Shown here: positions 38,306 through 48,467 of the stretch, piece by piece | Numbering within the stretch: the stretch's first letter is position 1 | Layout of the letters: each line of letters begins with the position of its first letter | DNA from: Fennellomyces sp. T-0311 | Taxonomy: Eukaryota > Mucoromycota > Mucoromycetes > Mucorales > Lichtheimiaceae | Length of the DNA: 64,000 nt | Assembly: GCA_025266875.1 (NCBI GenBank) | Contig: JALLLT010000021.1 | Span: 310,001 to 374,000, forward strand | Reading direction: 5' to 3' | Made by a program: the position numbers and the translations under genes | The notes under the pieces: model-generated | Database searches by the model: none | Told to the model about the DNA's origin: nothing | What the model saw: only the letters and a program-made list of their open reading frames with translations

Positions 38306-39136
38306 ATGGTAAGTTTTCATCTCACAGTGGATTGTGGGCTTTATACTGTGCAACAGCATTACTGTGGAAAAAAGGAAGGAGACACACTATAATTAAGGAG
38401 CATCATGAACGCGCGACGATTAATGGCATTCATAGTCCAACACACTCCGTCCGTATTTAACAGCAGTTCGCTCGACATTGACTGCAGCCTTATGCCTCGA
38501 CAACTTTTCATCCGAGATTGCGGAACGACACAACACACCTGAAGTGGAATCGGGGTAATACTACAAACTCATCATTCGGGGGAAGCCATATGGTAACACC
38601 TTTTCAAAATATAGCAAGTCCAAGGAAGTCTTGATGAACCCACTCACCATCAGCCGAAACGAAAACGAAAAGGTGCTTATTGAGCCATCTGTGAACTCGA
38701 TGCGAGTGAGCATTAAGGTGAAACAAGCGGATGATCTGGAGCGTATTCTGTGCCACAAGTTCGCACGGTTTTTGATGATGAGAGCAGAAAGCTTTGTGAT
38801 TCTGCGTAGAAAACCGGTGGAGGTAAGAAAAGAACAAGGGGGAAAGAAAGACCGTGTGGTCAGATGACTGAAGGATCTAATAGGGCTACGATATCTCGTT
38901 CCTGATTACCAACACGCACACCGAACAAATGTACAAGCACAAATTGGTGGACTTTATCGTGCACTTCATGGAGGAGGTGGACAAGGAGATCTCGGAAATG
39001 AAATTAAGTGTGAATACGCGCGCCAGAACGGTTGCCGAGAGCTATCTTGCGCAGGTAAGAAGGGAAAAATGCGGGGTGGACGCACACAAAGGAACTCAAA
39101 ACGTGGGGTCGGCGTTGTTTTTTTTAGTTCGTTTGA
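38306..39136 (+). CDS. ARC19: Arp2/3 complex 20 kDa subunit (ARPC4)
   Basis: Core subunit of the actin-nucleating Arp2/3 complex. Exon 1 is only the ATG (38306-38308), directly followed by a GTAAGT donor. It splices over 127 nt to 38436, where [20 protein letters not shown] begins. Further exons are 38615-38822, 38884-39054 and 39128-39136. The product is 169 aa, against 168 in animals, and is nearly identical to the family throughout: [69 protein letters not shown]. The last exon adds only Phe-Val and the stop. The symbol follows the yeast orthologue (ARC19); ARPC4 is the animal name. Confidence 0.95.
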
Positions 39137-39528
39137 ATTCCATATACACACACATAATAAAAAGTGCCATAAGTGTTCATAAAGTAACCACGAGGGCCAC
39201 AGGTTTCCCACGGCCTCCAGCCGATCAGAAGCTACCCCGAGTGGCAATAGAACAATCATGTAATCGTGCATGCTTGCCCGCGTTTGGCGGGAACTACCAA
39301 ATTCATTTATCGACTCGCACCTGACCTCTCCTCCTTGAATGGCTCCTCTGACTGCATATCACCGTGTCTATCACCGCCAGGGCTTGGGACGTCCTGAAAA
39401 AACAGGCGTTTCCCATTTATGGATGCAGCCCGTCATGCGCCCTTTGAAAATAAAGGTTGAGAGCAATCCCGTGTGCCGAACAGTGCCCGTTGCTTCTTCC
39501 CTTTCTTCTTTTCATCACATAAACCAAA
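39137..39528 (+). other. Intergenic / 5' leader upstream of the CSL gene
   Basis: This is a pyrimidine-rich leader (ttgcttcttccctttcttcttttc) just before the CSL start codon, and the 3' flank of ARPC4. An upstream ATG at 39339 opens a short frame that overlaps the CSL start region, so an upstream ORF is possible. Confidence 0.4.
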
Positions 39529-41350
39529 ATGTCATCTCTTCATTCACAGCCTGGTCTGTTGCCACAGAAACGCAAGCATGAGGATGAGATCGACTCGCTG
39601 CTGCCCGCTGACATTGTCGACCTCTTGTCTACGCCCACTCAGCTCTCCTCTGCTGACAATGATTTCATGCAGCAACTGTTGCTGCTAAGCACCATGCCGA
39701 TAGATAAATCGACATTACCGACCAAGGATGACATGGCATCAGTGTGGCGCCCTGATGGTTTTAGTATCGACGACATGTCGGCCAGCTTTCTCAACGATCT
39801 CTCCAGCGCTAATATGATACACCCCACGGATTGCTTGCAAGATGCCTGGGTTGCGCCGCCCTCTTCTGTGCTGCCGGTGGATAACGATTGGTTCCTGCTT
39901 GACGACGCGCCCCTTTTCCACGAAGAGCCAGTGTGTCCATCCTCCCCGGCATCCTCCTCAGCATCCGATGAGTTGACTGCATCCCCGGTTACTCCCCCCA
40001 CACAGACACAGTCGTTGGTACCGAGCAACCCAGGCACAGAGTGGAAATCACTTTTACAGCAATATCTTGGTCAGCCCGAATCTTCGGGGCCCGCAGCCAA
40101 CGAACGCACCGTCATGATAATAACTGGCAAAGTTGCACAAAAGAGTTACGGGACCGAAAAGAGGTAACGTCTGTCAATTCGAGCGTGAGAAAAATCCCAG
40201 GCTTCTCATTGGCGCATTCCGTTTTCAGGTTCCTGTGTCCACCACCCACTACAGTGGTGATAGGCGGTACAAGCCCCCTAAATTTCCGTATTTCGGCAGG
40301 GGGCCCCAAGAGCCAGCAAACAGGCGTCTTGGATCGGACTTCTGACAATTACTTTAAGTGTACTTCCAAGAATCTGCATATCAACGATCTGGCCGAGAAA
40401 CGCAAGCAAGTAACCGTCACGGTTGATATCAACCGGCTCGGTACGTTTATCAGCAAGCCTATCAAAGTCATCAGCAAACCCAGCAAGAAGAAACAGAGTA
40501 GCGTGAAACACTTGGAACGTGAGTTATTGCCCTGGAAAGATAAGATAAGGTTGAAACTAATCCCCGATTCCTCTCAGTCTGCATTCACCATGGCTCGACT
40601 ATCGCCTTATTTAACCGAATCCGATCGCAGACCGTTTCTACCAAATATCTGGGGGTTAATGAACCCAAAACCACCTCGTCGGGAACGCTGTCGTATGCTG
40701 CTCGTCCAAGCTCCTGGGATCCATTTGTTATTTGGGCTGTCGATGGCGAACCTGGTCCGATTCATTACAATCAACACGTCACGCTGCAGTGTATGAAGAC
40801 AGGCGTGATGAGTCCTGTGATGGTTCTTCGCAAAGGCACGCTTCGACAGCAATCCAATGAACTAGGAGATCCTGTTTCACAACTTCATCGTGTAGCATTT
40901 GAAGTGGCTTCCAATAACAATCAGTACTTGGCATGCATTAATGATACGGTGCTCACCGCGGCTTTGGATCCGGTTTCTGACACTGCAATCTGGACAATCA
41001 TTGGCACTGATTGTGCAACATTTACATTCTGGACACCAAACAATACCGCTGCTATCGTCACACCATTTCCGGAGGTCCGCAGCGTCGCTCCAGAAGGCAA
41101 AGACCGTCTCTTGCTGCTTGGCAACCAGTTATCCCAGTTACTTACAGTTTGGCTTGGCGACGTCAAATGCTGCTCATTGTCATATTCCCATAGCAACGAC
41201 AGTATCGTTTGCATCATCCCACCCACGGACGTTTTGGCTGCAAGTTCTGCATGCACTCGTCTTGATAACGACACTCGCCGTCTACCAGTGTTTCTAGTGC
41301 GCGAAGCTGATGGCACTGTCTACCGTACCAATCATTTCTATACCTTTTAA
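39529..41350 (+). CDS. CSL (CBF1/Su(H)/Lag-1) family transcription factor
   Basis: DNA-binding factor of the family that mediates Notch signalling in animals; fungi keep it without Notch. Three exons (39529-40163, 40229-40518, 40578-41350) join to 565 aa. The N-terminal 190 residues are acidic and Ser/Pro rich with no domain. The Rel-like NTD begins VMIITGKVAQKSYGTEKRFL and continues CPPPTTVV. Conserved family strings follow: FISKPIKVISKPSKKKQSS, HHGSTIALFNRIRSQTVSTK and WDPFVIWAVDG. The beta-trefoil domain holds NQHVTLQCMKTGVMSPVMVL followed by RKGTLRQQSNELGDPVSQLH. The C-terminal Rel-like domain ends VYRTNHFYTF. In fission yeast the relatives Cbf11 and Cbf12 control adhesion, the cell cycle and lipid genes; which role this one has is unknown. 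Confidence 0.93.
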
Positions 41351-41451
41351 ACGTTTGTATACAGTTTTTTCATGTTGTTGTAGATATAATGTAAATAGCT
41401 TTAATTAATAAAAAAAAGAGGTAATAACACAAAAAATGTACAAGTTTTGAA

Positions 41452-42590
41452 TCAGATAAAGTCATATTGCCGCCGTTGCGCAAACCGATGTGCTGGCGGT
41501 GGTCGTGGCGTGACATTGTCGTGGGAAGGATAACGGAATGGATTGGAGAATGTGCTATACTGACTGACGTCGGATGTTATGCTGTCACGGCTTTTAGGAC
41601 TTTTTTGTCCTGGCTCATCCTCCATCACTTGTTCCGAATGCTCATTGAACACTGCGATTCGTGGTGGTGGTGGTGTCAACCCAGTTGGCACATGGTTGCG
41701 ACTATCGTTGTCGTCGTCGTCATCACGCAAACGGACAGTATCTGTCATGGCTGCAGGTGCTGGGCCATAAGACTCGCGCATCTGCGTGAATGCTTGGGCC
41801 AAGTAGTTGTATTTTGACAAGCGAGGGTTGCTACTGTTTGCCTCAGGCTGGAGGAGTTGCGGTTTAGTATTGTATTGCTTGACATTGTACATTTGATCCA
41901 GTGCTGCTGTGATGCTCTCAGAGGGTTGCGTCATGACTTTATCGGGGTAATACATCTGTACGGGCTTGTGGTGGAATTCCTGATTGCCACCACCTCCCAT
42001 ACCAAAGATGGATGGTGTTTTGCTTCGGGTGCTGATGACCATGGAGGGTGTGATGCCACGTCCTCGGTCGAACTTTTCGGTGCGCCTGCGCCTCATGCAC
42101 ACAACAAGAAGGATCAGAACGACAATGAAAACGAAGCCTCCTACAGCGATGCCAATGATCGCACCTGTACTTAGTAGTGGCTCATCTTCTGCAGTATTCT
42201 TTGCGGAAGATGTGGGCGTCTGCACGGGAGGTTCGGTTGCACTTGCCGTCACCGATGATGCTTCGGTGCTTATTGCTGCTGATGATGATGCTGCCGGAAT
42301 GACGGAGCTTGGAGTGCCAACAAGGAGATCGGATAAGTTAACATCGGTCAGGTCGCCTGTGAAACTTGCGCTGGGAAGGATGTACGTCGATCCTTCGACC
42401 ATCGTCGGCTCGGCCGCTATCCCAAACAGTGAGGAAATTGTGCCTACATGACATGCTTTGCTTTACCTAAACAAGTATTTGCTGCAGTGACCTGCTGCTT
42501 CTGTTAGTTACCATGCTTTTGCAGCTGCATGATATCATTCCCAACGTACCGCGGTGGTTGTATTCCAAATAGTTGAGGAAAAAAAAGTAA
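41452..42590 (-). CDS. Single-pass membrane protein with Ser/Thr-rich ectodomain, 5' end unresolved
   Basis: The main exon (41452-42443) encodes a Ser/Thr-rich segment, one transmembrane helix (STGAIIGIAVGGFVFIVVLI then LLVVC), a basic stop-transfer MRRRR, and a cytoplasmic tail with poly-Asp and Pro-rich stretches ending AHRFAQRRQYDFI. The topology resembles Skg6/Axl2/Mid2-type fungal surface proteins. The frame extends upstream across a GTAACT...GTAG intron (donor at 42511) into QPPRYVGNDIMQLQKHG, which joins TISSLFGIAAEPTMVEG in phase. No ATG with a signal peptide is visible, so the gene must begin further upstream. A Cys-rich exon at 42867-43060 is a candidate. Confidence 0.65.
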
Positions 42591-42866
42591 CAGTTTTTGC
42601 CTTCTTTAGTAACGGTTGATCTGCATTGTCATGTTGATTGTGTCTCATTACCAAACCATCGCAGCAGCAAAAGGAAAATGAGCAAGAATGAATCACACCG
42701 CAAGGGCGGCGCCATTATAGCGATTGACAAAAAGAAAGGAAGAAAGGAACAATGGGTTTAGCTTTTCTTTGTGTGACATTAGTATTGAAAAAACCATGTA
42801 GCACAGGTTAGTGTATCTGTTGTCCAGAAGCCTCGGTATCTTGAGTCGCAATGTGTGTACCGTTAC

Positions 42867-43060
42867 CTTGGGAGCACCCCACGAGCACTCGCCAATGTCG
42901 ACAACGTGGCAGCATCCATCCAATCCCTCGCAGCAAAGATGCGATGGCCCGGGAAAGCGCGGCGTGATCCTTAGCTCTGACGGACTTGCTGCCTTGCCGT
43001 TTGGAGTAAAAAGTAATTTAAACAGTTGGATCGGTGGCTTCCAAGACCCGGACGACAAAA
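42867..43060 (-). other. Candidate Cys-rich 5' exon of the membrane protein gene
   Basis: A minus-strand open stretch ends at a good GTAACG donor (42866) after SHLCCEGLDGCCHVVDIGEC and SWGAPK. Six cysteines in about 20 residues suggest an extracellular disulfide-rich segment. It is on the same strand and just upstream of the membrane protein, but its phase does not directly match the next exon I could build. An extra exon or a separate gene is possible. Confidence 0.3.
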
Positions 43061-43364
43061 CAAATCGAGAGAAAAAAAAAGCAGCTCTTTATTGCGACTA
43101 CGGAGATGCACTTGCCTGTCTACAGATCGCAGTGACGCGTTCAAGGTGAACAGCTTATTTGCCTCCAGAAAAGATACAGAGTTATGAGCACAACATGTTC
43201 GGTGGTTGCTTGGTATCACACAAAGCATTTACTTAACCCTCGAAAATGATACTATTTATTGTTGCCCTAGAACACATTTTGTGAGCTGTAATAATGACAC
43301 GTTTCAATGCTAAGTAGAGGGCTGAGCAAAAAATTAGAACCGGTTCGTAATACTTCCAGCAATT

Positions 43365-44947
43365 CTACGGTTGTTGAGGTGGAGGCGGCACGGCATTGTA
43401 CGATTGGCCCTTGTTGTCCTCGGGCGGTGGAGGCGGAGGCGCTTGCTGCTGATGGTATGAAGAGCCATCTGCGCCGGGCTGGCTTGCTGCCGTTGATGAG
43501 TTACCATAATAGTAGTTGTAGTAGTTCGGGTCATATTGATACTGTCCATAGTACTGGTAATACTGGTTGTAGTCGTACCCGCCGTACGATTGTGCGTTGG
43601 CATCGCCTTCATACCCGCTCGACGTTGGTGTTGCAGAGTGGGCTTCATCTGCGCCAGACGTAGGCGTTCCAGAGGACGACGCTGGAGGTGGAGGTGATGC
43701 TCCGTAGCCGCCCTGATATCCATAGCTCTAATGTTAAGGCCAATCAGTATCCCTGCATCGCACCATCGCTTATGCATGCGGCGTCAACTAACCCCTTGCT
43801 GACCATAGCCACGACCATATCCACCGCGATTGTAGTAACCACCATATTGTTTTGGCCCGCGCTCGTACTCTTGCTTGACGGTATTGATGAGGTCTTTGGT
43901 GAGCTGCACTGCCTTCTCCAGACCTTCCTCGCGAGTGCATCTGTGCCACAAAAGGAGTCAGCATACAACAGCCACAGAGACTGCCGTAACTTACGTTATA
44001 TGTACGTGCAGGGCGTCCTCCGCCTCTTGACCCGTCGAGGTCTCATAAAAGCCAGAGCCCTTACCCTTGAGCTGAACTCTGCTTCCAGTCTCGTTCTGGA
44101 TGTGCTTCACATACGCACCATGCGGACCAACGATCTTGGCCCTCAAGTTAAAGTTCGGGCTGCTCTCCATGCCAACGTAGATCTTTTCTTCTAAGAATTT
44201 GCGCTGCAGTGATGTGAGTAGCTTGTTGAAGAGTGTTTCCACGGTTAAATAGACTCACCTCGCGGCGTTCTTGGTGATGATGGTGGGGAGTAACGGTAGG
44301 AACGGTGGCGTTTGCAATCAAATCCTCTATCTGTGCGACTGCTTTATCGAGTGATTCCTTGGTCGACGCCGCGATGTGGAGGTAGAGTGGTGGTTCACCA
44401 TCGGATGTTGCGAGTCCTTTATCCGGGTAGTACTTTCCTCGCGTGGTCACGTCTATTTTGGAAAAACCATCTTAACCACACACCATCTTTGCACATCCTC
44501 TGCCTTACCTGCACCCGTATCCCTTTGAATCTGCGCTTGTGTTGCACCACGCGTTAGCATGTATCGATTCTTAAGATCATTGATGGGAATGTTTTTTACA
44601 AATTCGCCATCTGCCTTGTCTCGATACGAATCGACGCCGTCCTTGTTGGAAATGCCTTTTTGAGCAAGGATCGCGTTGATTTTGGCAGTGGCTTCATCTA
44701 TCAACTCATTAGCAAACTGTTTTTTCCGTCTTTTGGTTTCTGCTTACTCATTGCAGCTTCTCCTTGATCTTTGGCACTGGCCTTGTTGGAAAATTCGTCG
44801 TCAACTTTTGTGATCTTGCTGGCGGTTCCTTCAGATCTCGATTTTCCTTGATCATCTAGATCCCATTTTCGTTTTCTACCAGCAAATTAGTATTGGCTTG
44901 AAAACACAAGAGAACTAAACCCATTACTTTTGCGTTGACTCAGTCAT
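43365..44947 (-). CDS. KHDC4/BLOM7-like KH-domain RNA-binding protein
   Basis: Relative of human KHDC4, an RNA-binding protein linked to pre-mRNA splice-site choice. The start MTESTQKKRKWDLDD at 44947 gives a basic nuclear N-terminus. The first KH-like region has IPINDLKNRYMLTRGATQAQ and VTTRGKYYPDKG, then LYLHIAASTKESLDKAV. The second has KFLEEKIYVGMESSPNFNLR and KIVGPHGAYVKHIQNETGSR with GKGSGFYETSTGQEAED, the best conserved part. The tail is Tyr/Gly- then Gln/Pro-rich and low complexity. Between the N-terminal exon and FANELIDEATAKINAILAQ the frame breaks near 44720-44745: one missing A in an A-run, or an unusual 38-nt intron, would be needed (see findings). Confidence 0.85.
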
Positions 44948-46773
44948 GTTGTGGCAATGGACAGAGAATGAGAATCGCAGCGAACTTGGAGTTTTAATTT
45001 TTTAAGGACTGCGACCGTGCGGTCCAGTGTCGCCAGGGAACGCTTCCACCTGGTTCTACGTACATATATATTACGATTGTCCGTCGAATATACTTCCTAA
45101 GTTCAGATCAATTGAGATAGCACATCTCACATACTAATACTACAGGATACGTAACAGTAGTCTGTATTTCCACGGAAAAGCTGGTGTCAACGATATTATT
45201 CGTACCAATCCACTTCTAGATCACATATGTGTAGCACGGTGATGAAAGAAACCAGTACACTTTGTGTATATCATGCTTACATGGCCATAGAGACAGCAAA
45301 GGTTATAGTAGCTAGAGGATGCACAGATACCGGCATATGTTCCAGAAAAAAGCAAATCCATGGAAGTCAATCAGCCAGCAAGTAATAGATCTGCCAACAG
45401 AGTGCATTATACCTACCTACCCTACGCGTGTATTCTGAATGCATGTTTTCGCCACTACTAGCGCAGTCATGCGTCCATCTCAAATTAGAAGCAAGGAGTG
45501 TAGCTATCGAAATGTACATAAGAGCCATTGCTCCCACGTAAGAACAACATCATGCTTATTTTATTCATGAAGGATCCGGTACTATTATCTACATACAAAT
45601 GATATTATTTATTGGACAACTTTCAATAATATAGTTAAAAGATTGTGCATAGGAGACAAGCCGGTGCATGGCCATGATTACGGTATCTCTGTTGCCTTTA
45701 AGAGATAGTTCAGCAATGTATTGGAAAAAACACGGTGGTCTCTGTATCATCATTATTACTTGAGCAAAAGTACAGCTCCGAAGATACCAACCGAATTGAA
45801 CTGCTATGTGGAATTCTGGTCACCCATAGAACACCTACACCAAGCAAAGAAATGGGCCCACGTATAAGCCATATATACAAGTTTATATGTTGAAAAACAT
45901 CGGAGCAAGTCAACGAGTTTTCCATAATAAATAAATACTTTACAACTATTGAAAAACATCTCTCTTCCCTGGCTTGATCGGATATACCATCGGATATCCT
46001 TCTACGCCTACAATATCATTATATTCCTGACATATTAGAAGTAATGCGCATCATACCAAGTGTTCTTGAAGTAATCAATAGATGCTCGATATAATCCCAC
46101 TATTTCATCCATCTGGTAAAACTAAGGCCAGCCTTGATTGCATTGTTAGTAGTAATCGCGCCAAGGATCATCATTATTTCGCAATTGAGATCAAATAACT
46201 AAATTTTGCATGGCAACCGCGCGTCACACCGGGAACGAGTTCGGGGCAGTCTGATGATTGAATTGCCGAATCTTGGTATGATGATAGAATCGAGCAAAAA
46301 GGGTTGTTTTCGGTTTGTTACAGTGGGTACAACGGTACTGCTTGACAGACACTTCGCTAACCCTTGTATACGACTAGGGCGGACGACGGTTTCTCGGATA
46401 AACTAAAAGAGTAAACTACGTATTTGCTCATTCGCTTTTTTTTTTGAACTCAAAAAATATCGGTAGCATTTTTTGTTCTTGACACCTTTCTGCTGACAAG
46501 AAAACTACATCTCAAAACACCACACAGATTGGTCTTCGCGTATCTCAGGAAGCATCGACTTATGGGAATTAAAACAGTGCTTCAGACATATTGTAGGCGT
46601 TGCTCTTTAGTGTGTTATCCATTGGCCTTCCACCGAACTGATTATACTCAGCGATACCTATGGCAACTTATGGTATTGACCGGACCACAAACGATTTTTC
46701 CCAAGGCAATCCTGGTTGGAGAAAATGGCTGTTATCTGATTGAATTAAGGTTTGGCTTTTATCTCACTCCAAT
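44948..46773. other. Gene-poor region of about 1.8 kb
   Basis: AT-rich spacer between the KH gene and the dehydrogenase. Several short open frames are present, none with a motif. A poly-T tract lies at 46437-46445, upstream of the dehydrogenase. No RNA gene is recognised. Confidence 0.5.
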
Positions 46774-47655
46774 ATGAGTAAAGTAGTGCTTATAACTGGA
46801 GGTACCGATGGGCTTGGTCGTGTCGCTGCACTCAAACTCTTGCAAGCAAATGACATTGTTGTCATTACCGGCCGATCTGAATCCAAACTAAATAGCACGA
46901 TTGCCTGGTTACGGCAACAAACTGAATGTGGCACACTCCATACTCTGATGCTCGATCTCGCCAGTCTCGATTCCGTTCGACAAGCTGCAGAATCCTTCAA
47001 GCAATTGAATCTCGAACTCGACGTATTGATCAACAATGCCGCAACCATCACTTCCGAACGGGAATACGTCTCTGATACCAAGACAGTCGAAAAGACGGTG
47101 TTTGTGAACGCTGTTGCACCGTGGTATTTCACGCAACTCATGTTGCCGCTCGTCAAGCAGCGAATTTTATTTGTTACTTCGTCGCTGCACGATCCAAACG
47201 TCCGCGGAGGCCAGCGATCACCCGAAGAAGCGGTTCCAACGGATTTGCGACTGCAGTTCTTGGACGGTCGTGCCGCTTGGCATTCTATGCAGTTCTACAA
47301 GGTTTCGAAAGTAGCTCAATTATGGTTAGCAGCGGTATTGCACCAGCAGCATCCCGAAAAAGTGATTGCATTCTGCCCAGGCTTCGTGCCCACAACATCG
47401 CTCAATCGGAATGCAAGCTGGGTGCTGCGTCTTATCATGTATTATGTCATTAGCCGCATGTCTTTCGCCACTTCGGAGGATCAAGCGGCAAGCGACTATG
47501 TGTATTATGCGCATGAGGCTTCGTTGCTGGATGGATTCTATTACCGTCAACAGAAGGCAACGGAACCGTCGGCGGATGCAATGAATATGGACAAGGCCAA
47601 GCAGTTTTGGAATGTCGCGTGCGACATATGCCAGGTGCCTGAAACCAAACTGTAA
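46774..47655 (+). CDS. Short-chain dehydrogenase/reductase (SDR)
   Basis: NAD(P)-dependent oxidoreductase, 293 aa, in a single exon, which is unusual in this intron-rich window. It carries the cofactor motif TGGTDGLG (residues 8-15), the stabilising NNAA motif, the catalytic Ser in LFVTSSLHDP and the YKVSK catalytic pair. Together these place it with classical SDRs related to retinol dehydrogenases and WW-oxidoreductase, whose fungal members have varied substrates. An Arg in VVITGR after beta-2 favours NADP(H). The hydrophobic segment WVLRLIMYYVISRM near residue 215 may be a membrane-touching helix. It lies 95 bp upstream of the HTH/SANT gene in the same direction. Confidence 0.9.
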   Translation: MSKVVLITGGTDGLGRVAALKLLQANDIVVITGRSESKLNSTIAWLRQQTECGTLHTLMLDLASLDSVRQAAESFKQLNLELDVLINNAATITSEREYVSDTKTVEKTVFVNAVAPWYFTQLMLPLVKQRILFVTSSLHDPNVRGGQRSPEEAVPTDLRLQFLDGRAAWHSMQFYKVSKVAQLWLAAVLHQQHPEKVIAFCPGFVPTTSLNRNASWVLRLIMYYVISRMSFATSEDQAASDYVYYAHEASLLDGFYYRQQKATEPSADAMNMDKAKQFWNVACDICQVPETKL

Positions 47656-47750
47656 ATATGGTGCCGCTACGAGTTTACCCACAGGCTTTCTTTATTGCTC
47701 TTTCCCCTTCCAACCCCCTTCTTTCATTTTAATACTTCGATTCAAAAAAA

Positions 47751-48467
47751 ATGTCAACTATACGGCCTAAACAATCTATACCTGAAAATGTACGCTGGTA
47801 CGTCGTCGGTGCCCATTTAGCCGGTGCCGTCGATAGCCAAATCGTCGAAATGACCTCGCTTTCCAAAGGCAGCATTCGCCAGATCATTCAAAATTTCAAA
47901 CGAACCGGCTCACCTTCAATAGCGCGCTTACCTCCTCCTGATGGTAAATCGACATCACGAATTAAGGACGGGCAAATGCTAAAGTTGATACTTTTCTCAC
48001 AGATCCTTATGGGGAAACTACAGACACCGACGACAGAATCAATGAGCAGGTACAATAGCACTTCAATCTCATATCGATGAACGACTCATGTTGTTGATAA
48101 AGGACCACAAATCGAAGCGACGAAGAGGATCCGCACGGAGATTCACAGCATCTCAAGTGGTACAGCATATACTGGATGAGACGCAAGAGGTGGGTGGAGA
48201 TAAGGTATCAAAAGAACGAGCCATTGAGATGCATGATAGGGCGATGAGAACTCAATACCCAGCGATGAGAAGGAATGGACGCGCGAAGACGATCTGATTC
48301 TGCTTCAGCATGCATGGACAAGATTCCCTCGTGCTGGTGGTCGCTGGCATGAAGCGGAGGCTAAATTGGGCGGAAGACACTCGGCCAAGGAGTGTCAGGA
48401 TCGCTGGGATGTTGTGCGACCTGTTTTGATGAAGTCAATTGAACGTTATGGAACAGAAGGCTGGTAG
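47751..48467 (+). CDS. HTH plus Myb/SANT-like DNA-binding protein
   Basis: Four exons (47751-47943, 48003-48049, 48103-48204, 48240-48467) join in frame to 189 aa. The N-terminal 60 residues form a homeodomain-like helix-turn-helix: IPENVRWYVVGAHLAGAVDS then QIVEMTSLSKGSIRQIIQNF. This is the type found at the start of Tc1/mariner transposases. The C-terminus is a SANT/Myb-like fold with the three aromatic positions: EWTREDDLILLQHAWTRF, GRWHEAEAKLGGRHSAKECQ, DRWDVV. There is no catalytic core, so a domesticated transposase-derived or TE-associated regulator is plausible. A decayed paralogue of the SANT part sits at 56335-56530. The last intron is only 35 nt. Confidence 0.72.

Noticed and set aside
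48045..48105. Apparent stop/frameshift in the HTH/SANT gene
   Set aside because: A GTACAA...AAAG intron (48050-48102) joins the exons in phase, so no mutation is needed, although the splice sites are weak.
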